NCBI RefSeq assembly: GCF_002218005.2
Contig: NZ_AP018678.1
Location: forward strand, 1,054,001-1,118,000
Length of the DNA stretch: 64,000 nucleotides
From: Vibrio algivorus
GTDB lineage: Bacteria; Pseudomonadota; Gammaproteobacteria; Enterobacterales; Vibrionaceae
Reading direction: 5' to 3'
Of the stretch, positions 42,445-50,798 are shown piece by piece (positions within the stretch are counted from its first letter, which is position 1; every line of letters begins with the position of its first letter). The notes beneath the pieces were generated by a model. It was not told where the DNA came from and did no database searches. It saw only the letters and a list, made by a program, of their open reading frames with translations. The position numbers and the translations under genes are program-made.

Positions 42445-45400
42445 TCACGCAAGAAAATATGATCGAAAGAGGTAAATATCAATCGCTAACTATGATCAAC
42501 TGGAACGGCTTCTTTGCTCGTACTTTTGATATTGATGGGTTAGTGACCACGCTTTCTGGTGGTAATGGTGCGGGTAAGTCGACGACGATGGCCGCTTTCA
42601 TCACCGCATTAATTCCAGACCAAAGCTTACTGCATTTCCGTAACACCACCGAGGCTGGTAGTTCACAAGCGTCTCGAGATAAAGGCTTATTCGGTAAATT
42701 GCAACCAGGTACTTGTTACTCTGTGCTTGATGTTGTTAATTCACGTCATCAACGCTTGTTGTTTACTGTAAAACTGCAACAAGTCGCAGGTCGTGATAAG
42801 AAAGTGGATATCAAACCGATTCTTATCCAAGGTTTGCCAAGTAATGTAAAACCGACCGATGTATTAATTGAAAGCTTAGAAAACGGCCAAGCTCGTGTTC
42901 GTACTTACAATGAGCTAAAAGATAAAGTCGCTGAATATGAAGGCGTGCAAATTAAAGCCTTTTCGTCAGTGGCTGATTACCACAGCGTGATGTTTGAAAT
43001 GGGTGTATTACCGAAGAAACTGCGCAACACTGGTGACCGCTCTAAGTTCTATCGTTTAATTGAAGCATCTTTATATGGCGGTATTTCAAGTGCGATCACT
43101 CGTTCATTGCGTGACTACCTATTGCCACAAAATGGAGGAGTGAAGAAAGCCTTCCAAGATATGGAATCTGCGCTGCGTGAAAACCGCATGACGCTAGAAG
43201 CCATCAAAACGACTCAAGCTGATCGTGATCTATTCAAGCATTTAATTACAGAATCGACCAATTACGTGGCAGCAGACTACATGCGCCATGCCAATGACCG
43301 CCGTATAAAGCTTGACCAAGCGTTAGCACTGCGCAGTGAGTTGAATCAATCGAGCAGTACTCTAACTTCTCAAATGCAATTGATGACGCAAGTACAAGCA
43401 GAACTTGAGCAATTAGTTGAGCAAGAGTCTGGCTTAGAGCAAGACCACCAAGCGGCTGCCGATCACTTGCAACTCGTTCAAACGGCAATTCGTCAACAAG
43501 AAAAAATTGAACGTTATCAAGAAGATTTGGAAGAGCTAAGTGAACGCTTAGAAGAACAAATCATGGTCGTGGAAGAAGCGGCAGAGCAAGTCGCGATCGC
43601 AGAAGAGCAAGCAGAAGTTTCTGAACAAGAAGTTGATAGCTTGAAGTCGCAATTAGCCGATTACCAACAAGCATTAGATGTACAGCAGACTCGCGCGTTG
43701 CAATATCAACAAGCCGTGCAAGCGTTAGAAAAAGCGCAACAGCTTACAGATAACGATAACTTGACCGCTGATAATGCTCAGACTCAACTATCGGAATTGA
43801 AGCAACAAGAGTCGGAGAATACTTCTGCATTATTGTCGTTAAAACATAGATTAGACATGTCTTCTGCCGCAGCAGAGCAGTTTGAGCAAGCATTAGCGTT
43901 AGTAAAAAGTATTGTCGGTGATGTGGCTCGCACCGAAGCGCTGTCACATGCAAAAGAGGCGATACAGAAATCTCAACAGGCTCAGCAATGGCTACAAAAT
44001 GAATCACAATGGCGTGCACAGCAGCGAGATCTTGAGCGTAACTTAAATGAGCAGCGTCAAGCCTCTGAGCTCGTTGAACAATACCAATCACAACACCAAG
44101 TTCGCCTTGATGATGAAATGGTATTAGAGCAAGAACGTGAACGTCACCTAGAGCAACTTGATGTCCTTACTGGTGAACAAGAAGAACTGCGTGATTTACG
44201 TGGTGACTTACGCCGCTCTCAACAAGATTCTGAAGCACAAATTCAAGCCCTGCAAAAGCAAGCGCCAGCCTGGATTGCGGCTAGTGAAGCACTAGAAAAA
44301 CTGCAATCACAAACAGAAGCTGAGCTAACCGATAGCCACTCAGTAATGGCACAAATGCAACAAGTGCTTGAGCAAGATAAACAGCAATCAATGGCGAAAG
44401 AGCGTTTGTCGACTCGCCGTGATGAATTAGACAGTGATATCGAACGTCTAGCGTCACCATCAGGCTCTAATGACCCTCGCCTAAAAGGCTTAGCGGATAG
44501 TCTAGGCGGCGTGTTGTTATCTGAAATTTACGATGACATCACCATTGAAGATGCACCTTATTTTAGCGCGATGTACGGACCATCTCGTCATGCTATCGTC
44601 GTGTCTGATCTTGATGGCATTAAAGAAAAGTTGGTGGATTTAGACGATTGCCCAGAAGATCTTTACATCATTGAAGGCGATGTTGATGCGTTTGATGACA
44701 GTACTTTTAATGCCGATGAGCTTGATGGCGCGGTATGCGTTCAGCTAAACGACCGTCAGTTACGTTATTCTCGTTTACCTTCTATTCCATTATTTGGTCG
44801 TGCCGCTCGTGAGCAACGTTTAGAGTTGTTACGTGCTGAGCGTGAACAAGTAGCAGAAGAGTACGCCAAAGCCGCATTTGATTCGCAGAAGCTACAACGC
44901 TTATATCAAAGCTATAACGAATTTGTTTCTAAACACATTCACATTGCGTTTAATGACGACCCAGAACAACAACTCGTTGACGTTCGTGATGGTTTAAACC
45001 AAGTGATTCGTCAATTGGCATCACTGGATGAAAAAGATCAACAACAACGCAGTCAAATGCAAACGGCTAAGCAAGCCTTAGCTCAGCTAGATAAACTGGC
45101 TAACCTGATGCATTTAATTGAAGATGAAAGCCTAGCAGAGCGTTTAGAAGAAATTAACGACAAGCTTGAGCAACTTACTCAATACAAATCATTTACTCAG
45201 CAACATGGTAAAGCAGCCGATAAACTGTCGAGCATGGTATCTGCGCTAGAAGCGGATCCTGAGCAATTTGATGCGCTACAAGCACAGTATCAACAAGCAG
45301 ATCAAAACTTACAAACATTGAAAACTCAAATGTTTGCCCTGGCAGATCTACATGAACGTCGCCATTACTTTGCTTACTCTGATTCCGTTTCCTTACTTGA

Positions 45401-46919
45401 TCAAAGTAGCGAATTAAACGAACAGCTCAAACGTAAACTTGAACAAGCGGAACAGGCTAAAGTACGTAGCCGTGAAGGTTTAAAACAAGCGCAAGGTCAG
45501 ATGAACCAATACAACCAATTATTGGCTTCATTGAAATCTTCGCACCAAGCCAAACTGGAAACGGTACAAGAGTTCAAACAAGAGCTGCAAGAATATGGTG
45601 TAACGGCTGATATCGGTGCAGTAGAGCGTGCAGAAACACGTAAAAACGAACTTTATGAACGTCTACACCTATCTCGTCAACGTAAGAGTGAATTTGAACG
45701 TACTCTTACCGCAACCGATATGGAAATGAAAACGCTAACCAAGCGCGTGAAGAAAATTGAAAAAGACTACAAAGACTTACGTAAGTTTGTGGTTAACGCT
45801 AAAGCGGGTTGGTGCTCGGTTTTACGTTTAGCACGTTTGAATGATGTTGAACGTCGCTTGCATCGTCGTGAGTTGGCATACCTTTCTGATAACGAACTAC
45901 GTTCAATGTCGGATAAATCTCTGGGCGCCTTGCGCTTAGCAGTTGCTAATAATGAAACACTACGTGATGCGCTACGCGGCTCAGAAGATAATGCTCGTCC
46001 TGAAGGCAAAGTCTTGTTCTATATCGCGGTTTACCAACATCTACGTGAGCGTATTCGCCAAGATATTATTCACACTAGCGACCCAGTTGAAGCCATTGAA
46101 GAGATGGAAGTAGAGTTAGCTCGCCTAACTGAAGAGCTCACCCAACGTGAAAACCGTCTGGCAATTAGTTCAGGCTCAGTGGCAAATATCATTAAGAAGA
46201 CTATTCAGCGTGAGCAAAACCGTATTCGTATGCTAAACCAAGGTTTGTCTAACATTGCCTTTGGTCAGGTACGTGGCGTGCGCTTAAATGTTGGTATTCG
46301 TGAAAGCCATGAAATGCTATTAGCAGGCCTGGCAGAGCAGCAAGACCAGCATCAAGATTTGTTTGATAACCCACGCTTAACTTTCTCAGAAGCGATGGCG
46401 AAATTGTTCCAACGCGTGAACCCACATATCGATATGGGTCAACGCTCACCGCAAATCTTGGGCGAAGAGTTACTGGACTACCGTAACTACTTAGAGCTGA
46501 GTATTGAAGTAAACCGTGGTTCAGAAGGTTGGCTACAAGCGGAATCTGGCGCGTTATCCACTGGTGAAGCGATTGGTACCGGTCAATCAATTTTGTTGAT
46601 GGTTATCCAAAGCTGGGAAGAAGAATCTCGCCGCCTGCGCAGTAAAGATATTGTGCCGTGTCGCTTATTGTTCTTGGATGAAGCCGCACGTTTGGATACC
46701 AAATCCATCAATACGTTATTTGAGCTATGTGACCGCCTAGATATGCAATTATTGATTGCTGCACCGGAAAACATCAGCCCAGAAAAAGGCACCACCTACA
46801 AACTAGTACGTAAAGTGTTTAAAGATCACGAACACGTGCACGTCGTCGGCTTACGTGGCTTTGGCAATGGCCCGAAAGAAAAAACCGACCAATTACAAGA
46901 GCTTGAGACGGTAGAGTAG
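42441..46919 (+). CDS. mukB: Chromosome partition protein MukB (SMC-like condensin)
   Basis: The 1492-residue SMC-like ATPase organises and segregates the chromosome. The N-terminal head has Walker A LSGGNGAGKSTTMAAF; long glutamine-rich coiled coils (about residues 290-640 and 830-1110) flank a hinge near 660-780 that includes GPSRHAIVVSDLDGI. The C-terminal head has the signature SGALSTGEAIGTGQSIL and Walker B LLFLDEAARLD. The gene ends the cmoM-mukF-mukE-mukB operon at a terminator. Length is close to E. coli MukB (about 1486). Confidence 0.98.
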   Translation: MITQENMIERGKYQSLTMINWNGFFARTFDIDGLVTTLSGGNGAGKSTTMAAFITALIPDQSLLHFRNTTEAGSSQASRDKGLFGKLQPGTCYSVLDVVNSRHQRLLFTVKLQQVAGRDKKVDIKPILIQGLPSNVKPTDVLIESLENGQARVRTYNELKDKVAEYEGVQIKAFSSVADYHSVMFEMGVLPKKLRNTGDRSKFYRLIEASLYGGISSAITRSLRDYLLPQNGGVKKAFQDMESALRENRMTLEAIKTTQADRDLFKHLITESTNYVAADYMRHANDRRIKLDQALALRSELNQSSSTLTSQMQLMTQVQAELEQLVEQESGLEQDHQAAADHLQLVQTAIRQQEKIERYQEDLEELSERLEEQIMVVEEAAEQVAIAEEQAEVSEQEVDSLKSQLADYQQALDVQQTRALQYQQAVQALEKAQQLTDNDNLTADNAQTQLSELKQQESENTSALLSLKHRLDMSSAAAEQFEQALALVKSIVGDVARTEALSHAKEAIQKSQQAQQWLQNESQWRAQQRDLERNLNEQRQASELVEQYQSQHQVRLDDEMVLEQERERHLEQLDVLTGEQEELRDLRGDLRRSQQDSEAQIQALQKQAPAWIAASEALEKLQSQTEAELTDSHSVMAQMQQVLEQDKQQSMAKERLSTRRDELDSDIERLASPSGSNDPRLKGLADSLGGVLLSEIYDDITIEDAPYFSAMYGPSRHAIVVSDLDGIKEKLVDLDDCPEDLYIIEGDVDAFDDSTFNADELDGAVCVQLNDRQLRYSRLPSIPLFGRAAREQRLELLRAEREQVAEEYAKAAFDSQKLQRLYQSYNEFVSKHIHIAFNDDPEQQLVDVRDGLNQVIRQLASLDEKDQQQRSQMQTAKQALAQLDKLANLMHLIEDESLAERLEEINDKLEQLTQYKSFTQQHGKAADKLSSMVSALEADPEQFDALQAQYQQADQNLQTLKTQMFALADLHERRHYFAYSDSVSLLDQSSELNEQLKRKLEQAEQAKVRSREGLKQAQGQMNQYNQLLASLKSSHQAKLETVQEFKQELQEYGVTADIGAVERAETRKNELYERLHLSRQRKSEFERTLTATDMEMKTLTKRVKKIEKDYKDLRKFVVNAKAGWCSVLRLARLNDVERRLHRRELAYLSDNELRSMSDKSLGALRLAVANNETLRDALRGSEDNARPEGKVLFYIAVYQHLRERIRQDIIHTSDPVEAIEEMEVELARLTEELTQRENRLAISSGSVANIIKKTIQREQNRIRMLNQGLSNIAFGQVRGVRLNVGIRESHEMLLAGLAEQQDQHQDLFDNPRLTFSEAMAKLFQRVNPHIDMGQRSPQILGEELLDYRNYLELSIEVNRGSEGWLQAESGALSTGEAIGTGQSILLMVIQSWEEESRRLRSKDIVPCRLLFLDEAARLDTKSINTLFELCDRLDMQLLIAAPENISPEKGTTYKLVRKVFKDHEHVHVVGLRGFGNGPKEKTDQLQELETVE

Positions 46920-46942
46920 ATTTACTCGCTAAGCTAGCTATG

Positions 46943-46977
46943 AAACGCCTCACTTTGTTATGAAGTGGGGCGTTTTT
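46943..46977 (+). terminator. Terminator of the cmoM-mukFEB operon
   Basis: AAACGCCTCACTT pairs with AAGTGGGGCGTTT (one wobble) around a 7-base loop, followed by TTATA. Confidence 0.9.
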
Positions 46978-46986
46978 ATATTAGTT

Positions 46987-47110
46987 GTCATTCTGAACAG
47001 TGAGGCACGAACGTGATTCAGAATCTCCTGCCACACATGACAGCCTTTGAGACTCAACTCACTGTGGGAGATTCCGATCTTCTTCGCTGAGGCTCATGTA
47101 CGGAATGACG
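46987..47110. repeat. Palindromic intergenic repeat, family B, copy 2
   Basis: A 124-base imperfect palindrome starts GTCATTCTGAACAGTGAGGC and ends GGCTCATGTACGGAATGAC, with inner GAATCTCCTGCCACA / TGTGGGAGATTCCGATC. It shares both inner and outer arms with 10783-10894. Confidence 0.78.
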
Positions 47111-47132
47111 GCCTAAAGAAGTTAAACACTTT

Positions 47133-47177
47133 CGTCATTCTGAAAAGCGAGGGACGAGCGCAGTTCAGAATCTCCTT
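47133..47177. repeat. Palindromic intergenic repeat, family B, half copy
   Basis: CGTCATTCTGAAAAGCGAGG to TTCAGAATCTCC repeats the left half of the copy at 46987, 146 bases further on in the same orientation. No right half follows; the next 220 bases show no feature. Confidence 0.7.
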
Positions 47178-47398
47178 CCATATATCGTGTATTAAAATTG
47201 CACACATAGGATTTATTAAATCAGTGAGCTGAACTGACAGTTTCCGTATAAATTTAGATGTTTAGCTTGTTGGATGGATAAATGAATGGAATGATAGGTG
47301 GAAAGTCTAGGTGAGATTTTTCTGTCTATTAAATTGTAGTGGTCAGTAAAGTCTAATGATTGGTAACTTACTTCTTGAGTACGAAAACATATTTTTTT

Positions 47399-47752
47399 AT
47401 GTTTGGCTCGGAACCACTAGAAATTAGTAAAATGAACAACAAAAAAAGAAAAAAGGATTCCCCATCATTTATCTATATCGGAGTCGATTCGAGAGATAGC
47501 AATGAGTCCAAAGTAGGGAGGACAATAAGAGATACTAAAATGCGAGAAAGTGAAACGACTAACCCATACTATCGTATTGTGGAACAATTCCCATTGAATG
47601 TAACTAATGGTGCATTAAATAAAATCGAGACAGATATTCATTATCGCCTCACTAAAAAATATAGTCGCATAAAGCACTCTTCATCGGGAAAAATTCAGAG
47701 TGGTTCACTTGCAGCCCAGAAGAAGCTAAAATGGTTATTCAAAACTATTTAA
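47399..47752 (+). CDS. T5orf172 / GIY-YIG-like nuclease domain, N-terminal frame of a split gene
   Basis: This 117-residue frame has the look of a T5orf172 (MUG113, GIY-YIG superfamily) domain: FIYIGVDSRDSNESKVGRT, then RESETTNPYYRIVEQFP and IETDIHYRLTKKYSR. The ATG could be 47399 or 47432; neither has a clear ribosome site. After SSSGK the frame loses the family pattern. The -1 frame continues it as NSEWFTCSPEEAKMVI, exactly the conserved end of this domain. The switch falls on a G GGA AAA heptamer at 47686. So this and the next frame are one gene, broken by a lost A or joined by -1 frameshifting. Family members occur in phages and mobile elements. Confidence 0.65.
   Translation: MFGSEPLEISKMNNKKRKKDSPSFIYIGVDSRDSNESKVGRTIRDTKMRESETTNPYYRIVEQFPLNVTNGALNKIETDIHYRLTKKYSRIKHSSSGKIQSGSLAAQKKLKWLFKTI
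47686..47692 (+). other. G GGA AAA heptamer at the frame switch
   Basis: In the zero frame the codons read TCG GGA AAA ATT, which places GGGAAAA in the X XXY YYZ phase of a -1 slippery site. Slipping back one base makes the next codon AAT (47692-47694) and enters the second frame with no lost residues. A weak AGTG-GTT-CACT hairpin begins 6 bases downstream (47699). A one-base deletion in the A-run would look the same. Confidence 0.5.
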
Positions 47753-48291
47753 CAACGTTACCGAATAGTCAAGTTGGGGGCTCTAAGAGGGAATTTCGAG
47801 ATAACAAAGTCTCGGATATTACGGCACAAGTAATTAAGGATTGCGTTAATCGAAATAGTGATAAAAATAATTTAGAGTATAGATATGCAGATCTCTATTT
47901 TAGATGCCCTGAATGCAAGACTGTCACCAAGCAAAACTCTACCACATTGTGTACTTGTTCTGTATGTACGTTCAATATTGTGAAATTTCTTCATCTAGAT
48001 GAAGTCTCGATGTTGCTAGGAGAATTAGAAAATACAACCTCTATGAACTCGAAACAAGCGGTCTTGTTTGACATTTATAATGCGGTATTTGATCATCAAG
48101 TTCGACAAATGAATTTTGCGTTCGAGAAAAAGAAAGCAACTCAAATCCATGCTAGTGCGATACAACATCCTCAGCAAACAATGCTTTCTCAGGAAAGAGT
48201 ACGTACTGAAAATCGTTCTACTTCAAATAAGCCCTATAAACAGTTGTCAGTGTGTATTTTATTTTTATTTGGGGTTGCCCTAGATAACTAA
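47731..48291 (+). CDS. C-terminal frame of the split T5orf172-like gene, zinc-ribbon protein
   Basis: Read from the frame switch near 47692 this frame gives about 200 residues. It completes the nuclease-like domain (SEWFTCSPEEAKMVI), then runs through a polar linker to a zinc-ribbon-like cluster FRCPECKTVTKQ...LCTCSVC and a helical tail. It ends KQLSVCILFLFGVALDN, an unusual hydrophobic end that may mark a truncation next to the insertion-sequence remnant at 48310. No ribosome site supports independent translation from the ATG at 47731. AT content is higher than in neighbouring genes, which suggests foreign origin. Confidence 0.5.
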   Translation: MVIQNYLTTLPNSQVGGSKREFRDNKVSDITAQVIKDCVNRNSDKNNLEYRYADLYFRCPECKTVTKQNSTTLCTCSVCTFNIVKFLHLDEVSMLLGELENTTSMNSKQAVLFDIYNAVFDHQVRQMNFAFEKKKATQIHASAIQHPQQTMLSQERVRTENRSTSNKPYKQLSVCILFLFGVALDN

Positions 48292-48309
48292 CCCATATAT
48301 TTTTTAACT

Positions 48310-48545
48310 CATTGACTTAATTTATTTAATCGACTCTTTGGATTGCTGTTATTAAACCTCCATTCACATTCTTTTAAATACAGATATAAATGCTCTTTTG
48401 TTACACCATGTATCGGTATAAACAATGCTATCTGGCTTCATCACTTTTTCTCTTATGATGGAGGTAAGTGTTTCAGCTTTAGCTATTGTAACCATCCTAG
48501 ATTATTTCTATTACCTCGGACAGCTCCTTTTATTTTTATCGGAAA
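48310..48545 (-). pseudogene. Decayed IS1595-family (ISSod11/IS1016-like) transposase remnant
   Basis: The minus strand encodes pieces of an ISXO2/IS1016-like transposase in different frames. Near 48520 one frame reads KIKGAVRGNRNN; then comes TLTSIIREKVMKPDSIVYTD (the strand with a catalytic Asp), and in another frame LYLKECEWRFNNSNPKSRLN, the typical end of these transposases, to a stop at 48310. About 60 residues between the last two blocks, including the usual HYRINHSK...GIENFW part, are deleted. No intact IS ends were found. It is plainly non-functional. Confidence 0.72.
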
Positions 48546-48607
48546 CTGACATTTGAGAACAAGGAGCTAGTTCATGGGGCGGATACATTGTAGTAGCTTA
48601 TTTAAAC

Positions 48608-48644
48608 AAAAAAACAGAGCCTCAAACGAAGAAGCTCTGCTTTT
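48608..48644 (-). terminator. Terminator of the TIGR02647-type gene
   Basis: On the minus strand GCAGAGC pairs with GCTCTGT across a 13-base loop, followed by TTTTTT. Confidence 0.8.
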
Positions 48645-48677
48645 ATAGAAGCTTAGCATTAAAAATTAGCGGAATCT

Positions 48678-48917
48678 TTACGCCTTAGAAGACAACACAT
48701 TCAATACTTTCAATGCGTGCTCGGCAAGTTCAATCCCTTCGCTTGTCAGGTAACCGCCGTCTGGTAGGGTGCATAGATTCTTATCAAACAAACTCTTTGC
48801 TGCTGCTTGCAGTTCTGGCGCAGCGTCGTTATGCACTTTAATACCAGTTTGTAGGCTAGTTGGGTCGAATTGAAGTAACAGGTTTAACTCAGCAATATGA
48901 TCTACAGTAAATTTCAT
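48678..48917 (-). CDS. TIGR02647 family protein
   Basis: The 79-residue protein has the small-family pattern MKFTVDHIAELNLLLQFD, QTGIKVHNDA, AAAKSLFDKNL and DGGYLTSEGIELAEHA. It looks like a compact helical, winged-helix-like protein and is sometimes annotated as DNA-binding, without experimental proof known to me. It stands alone with its own terminator. The 295 bases upstream (48918-49212) hold only a short GCTGC/GCAGC palindrome near 49030. Confidence 0.85.
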   Translation of the reverse strand: MKFTVDHIAELNLLLQFDPTSLQTGIKVHNDAAPELQAAAKSLFDKNLCTLPDGGYLTSEGIELAEHALKVLNVLSSKA

Positions 48918-49212
48918 TGTGATTCCTTACCTTTAAAATAATCTTAGAAACACAATAGGTTGCATTTGTCAGATCTGACAAGCAATAAACGACAGTTTTG
49001 ATGCCTTGTTCACTATTACTGTCGATAACTGCTGCTAATTGCAGCAAAAAAAGGTTTTAATTTTTTAAACATAAATTTGTAGTGGATATTTGATTATTAA
49101 ATTGTCACTTGAGCAATGACAAATTTTGAAAATCAGGTAAAGTATCGGGCAAAATATTTCCGCTAGAATCACGGGAATATCCTAAGTATAAATAGTCGTA
49201 ATAGGAAAACAC

Positions 49213-50121
49213 ATGATCCAAGTAGTCGGTCACAAAAACCCAGATAGTGATAGCATTTGTAGTGCATTGGTTGCCACTGAGCTTTTAAAAGCCCGTGGTC
49301 TTGAAGCAAAACCAGTTCGTCAAGGTGAACTAAACCGTGAAACTCAGTATATTCTTGAGCAAGCGGGGGTTGAGCAACCTGAAATGTGTACCGGTGTTGC
49401 AGGGCAAAAAATCTGGTTAGTGGATTATACTGATATTTCTCAAGCACCAGATGATATCGCTGAAGCTGAAATTGTTGGTATTGTCGATCACCACCGTCTA
49501 GGTGATGTGATGACAGTCAATCCACTAGAAGCTTGGATCTGGCCGGTAGGCTGTACTTGTACGATTTTGTTCAACTTATTCAAAATGGAAGAAACAAAAA
49601 TCGAGAAGCCTTATGCGATTCTTATGATGTCAGCAATCTTATCTGACACCGTTGGCTTTGCTTCTCCAACTTGTACGCCAAAAGATGAGGCGGCAGTGAA
49701 AGAGTTAGCGGAAATCGCTGGTATCGAAAATCTAGACGAATTTATCAAGAACTTGTTGATTGCGAAAACAGATATTCAAGGTCTAAGCGCAGCTCAACTA
49801 GTTGAGAAAGATTTAAAAGCTTATCCATTCAATGGCCGTGATGTAGTCGTAGGCCAAGTAGAGCTTGCGACAATGGAGCAAATTGACGGCATGATTGATG
49901 ACTTGAACTCGGACCTTGAGCGTCGTTGTCAAGAAGACGGTTTAGCTTTTGCAGCGCTTATGCTTACTGACATCACAACCAGCACGACTGAGCTGCTATT
50001 CAAAGGCGAATGGTCTGCTAAGCTTGAGAAACATGTTAAAGATGGCTCTCTAACCATGGAAAACACCTTAAGCCGTAAGAAGCAAGGTTGGCCGTGGTTG
50101 CAAACCGAACTGGCTAAGTAA
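49213..50121 (+). CDS. ppaC: Manganese-dependent inorganic pyrophosphatase (family II, DHH)
   Basis: This 302-residue enzyme hydrolyses pyrophosphate. It has the metal-binding motifs GHKNPDSDSI (His and Asp ligands) and VGIVDHHRLGDV (the DHH motif), with SDTVGF further on and the C-terminal DHHA2 substrate site SRKKQGWPWL. Family II enzymes are best known from Firmicutes but are present in Vibrio. The start follows AGGAAAACAC. The gene is flanked by repeats and a terminator on the 3' side. Confidence 0.95.
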   Translation: MIQVVGHKNPDSDSICSALVATELLKARGLEAKPVRQGELNRETQYILEQAGVEQPEMCTGVAGQKIWLVDYTDISQAPDDIAEAEIVGIVDHHRLGDVMTVNPLEAWIWPVGCTCTILFNLFKMEETKIEKPYAILMMSAILSDTVGFASPTCTPKDEAAVKELAEIAGIENLDEFIKNLLIAKTDIQGLSAAQLVEKDLKAYPFNGRDVVVGQVELATMEQIDGMIDDLNSDLERRCQEDGLAFAALMLTDITTSTTELLFKGEWSAKLEKHVKDGSLTMENTLSRKKQGWPWLQTELAK

Positions 50122-50129
50122 TTTATATA

Positions 50130-50154
50130 CTATACCCAAGTCACTTGGGTATAG
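50130..50154. repeat. Minimal family A palindrome
   Basis: CTATACCCAAGT-C-ACTTGGGTATAG is a perfect 12+1+12 palindrome. It equals the two outer ends of the family A repeat joined without the interior. Confidence 0.8.
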
Positions 50155-50182
50155 TGATGTTCGACGAAGATTAATTAAGAGG

Positions 50183-50207
50183 GCGGGTGGATAACTCGCC
50201 TTTTTTA
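50183..50207 (+). terminator. Terminator of ppaC
   Basis: GGCGGGT pairs with ACTCGCC (one wobble) around GGATA, followed by TTTTTT. Confidence 0.85.
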
Positions 50208-50222
50208 TTTTAAGGGCAAAAT

Positions 50223-50612
50223 ATGACACAAGTACTGAGTGATGAACGCGTTCAAGAAATTTTAAGTTTTGATAGCGAAAAGCGATTTACATACTGCATT
50301 AAAGAAGTGGTTGCCAATCGTCAGATCTGGATTCTAGTGGATGAAGATGGCTGTGTGATGTTGAACACCGAAGATGAAGATTGTGTACCCGTTTGGCCAA
50401 ATGAAGAGTTTGCTCAAGCATGGGCGAATGGTGATTGGGAAAACTGTAAGCCAGAAGCGATTTCATTGAACAAGTGGCACAGCCGTTGGACTAGCGGTTT
50501 AGAAGATGACGAGTTATCTGTAGTGATATTCCCTAATGCTGAGCAAGAGGGCGTAATTGTCTTCCCTGATGAGTTTGATTTTGAGCTAAAGAAACAAGCT
50601 CAAAAGCGCTAA
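50223..50612 (+). CDS. DUF2750 domain protein
   Basis: The 129-residue acidic protein fits DUF2750: RFTYCIKEVVANRQIWILVDEDG, VPVWPNEEFAQAWANGDW, and LNKWHSRWTSGLEDDELSVVIFP. It is cytoplasmic with no signal peptide. Function is unknown. It lies between two family A repeats and two terminators, so it is transcribed alone. The start is preceded by AAGGGCAAAAT. Confidence 0.88.
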   Translation: MTQVLSDERVQEILSFDSEKRFTYCIKEVVANRQIWILVDEDGCVMLNTEDEDCVPVWPNEEFAQAWANGDWENCKPEAISLNKWHSRWTSGLEDDELSVVIFPNAEQEGVIVFPDEFDFELKKQAQKR

Positions 50613-50634
50613 AATAACACGCTATGTAAAAGTG

Positions 50635-50660
50635 AAAGGCAGCCGAGAAGCTGCCTTTTT
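50635..50660 (+). terminator. Terminator of the DUF2750 gene
   Basis: AAAGGCAGC pairs perfectly with GCTGCCTTT around a 6-base loop, followed by TT. A family A end begins at once at 50661. Confidence 0.9.
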
Positions 50661-50685
50661 GCATCTTGAAGTTACTTGGGTATAG
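50661..50685. repeat. Family A repeat, single end
   Basis: GCATCTTGAAGTTACTTGGG TATAG is one complete outer end of the family A repeat, joined directly to the terminator T-run. The other end is absent. Confidence 0.75.
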
Positions 50686-50798
50686 TCACATAATCAATAA
50701 CGCAAAGGCAATAACGCACAAATCATTGATCTAGTTCTATATTAAGAATGCATAGTCGGTAGATTATGGAGGGAGACCTTAGCAGTAGAGTAAAGATT

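Noticed and set aside
43246..46795. Several antisense open frames within mukB
   Set aside because: They are shadows of the glutamine/glutamate-rich coiled-coil codons of mukB.
47047..47232. Open frame of 61 codons after mukB
   Set aside because: It lies inside palindromic repeat family B, so its reading frame comes from the repeat.
48343..48549. Plus-strand open frame of 68 codons
   Set aside because: It is antisense to the decayed transposase; the informative coding is on the minus strand.
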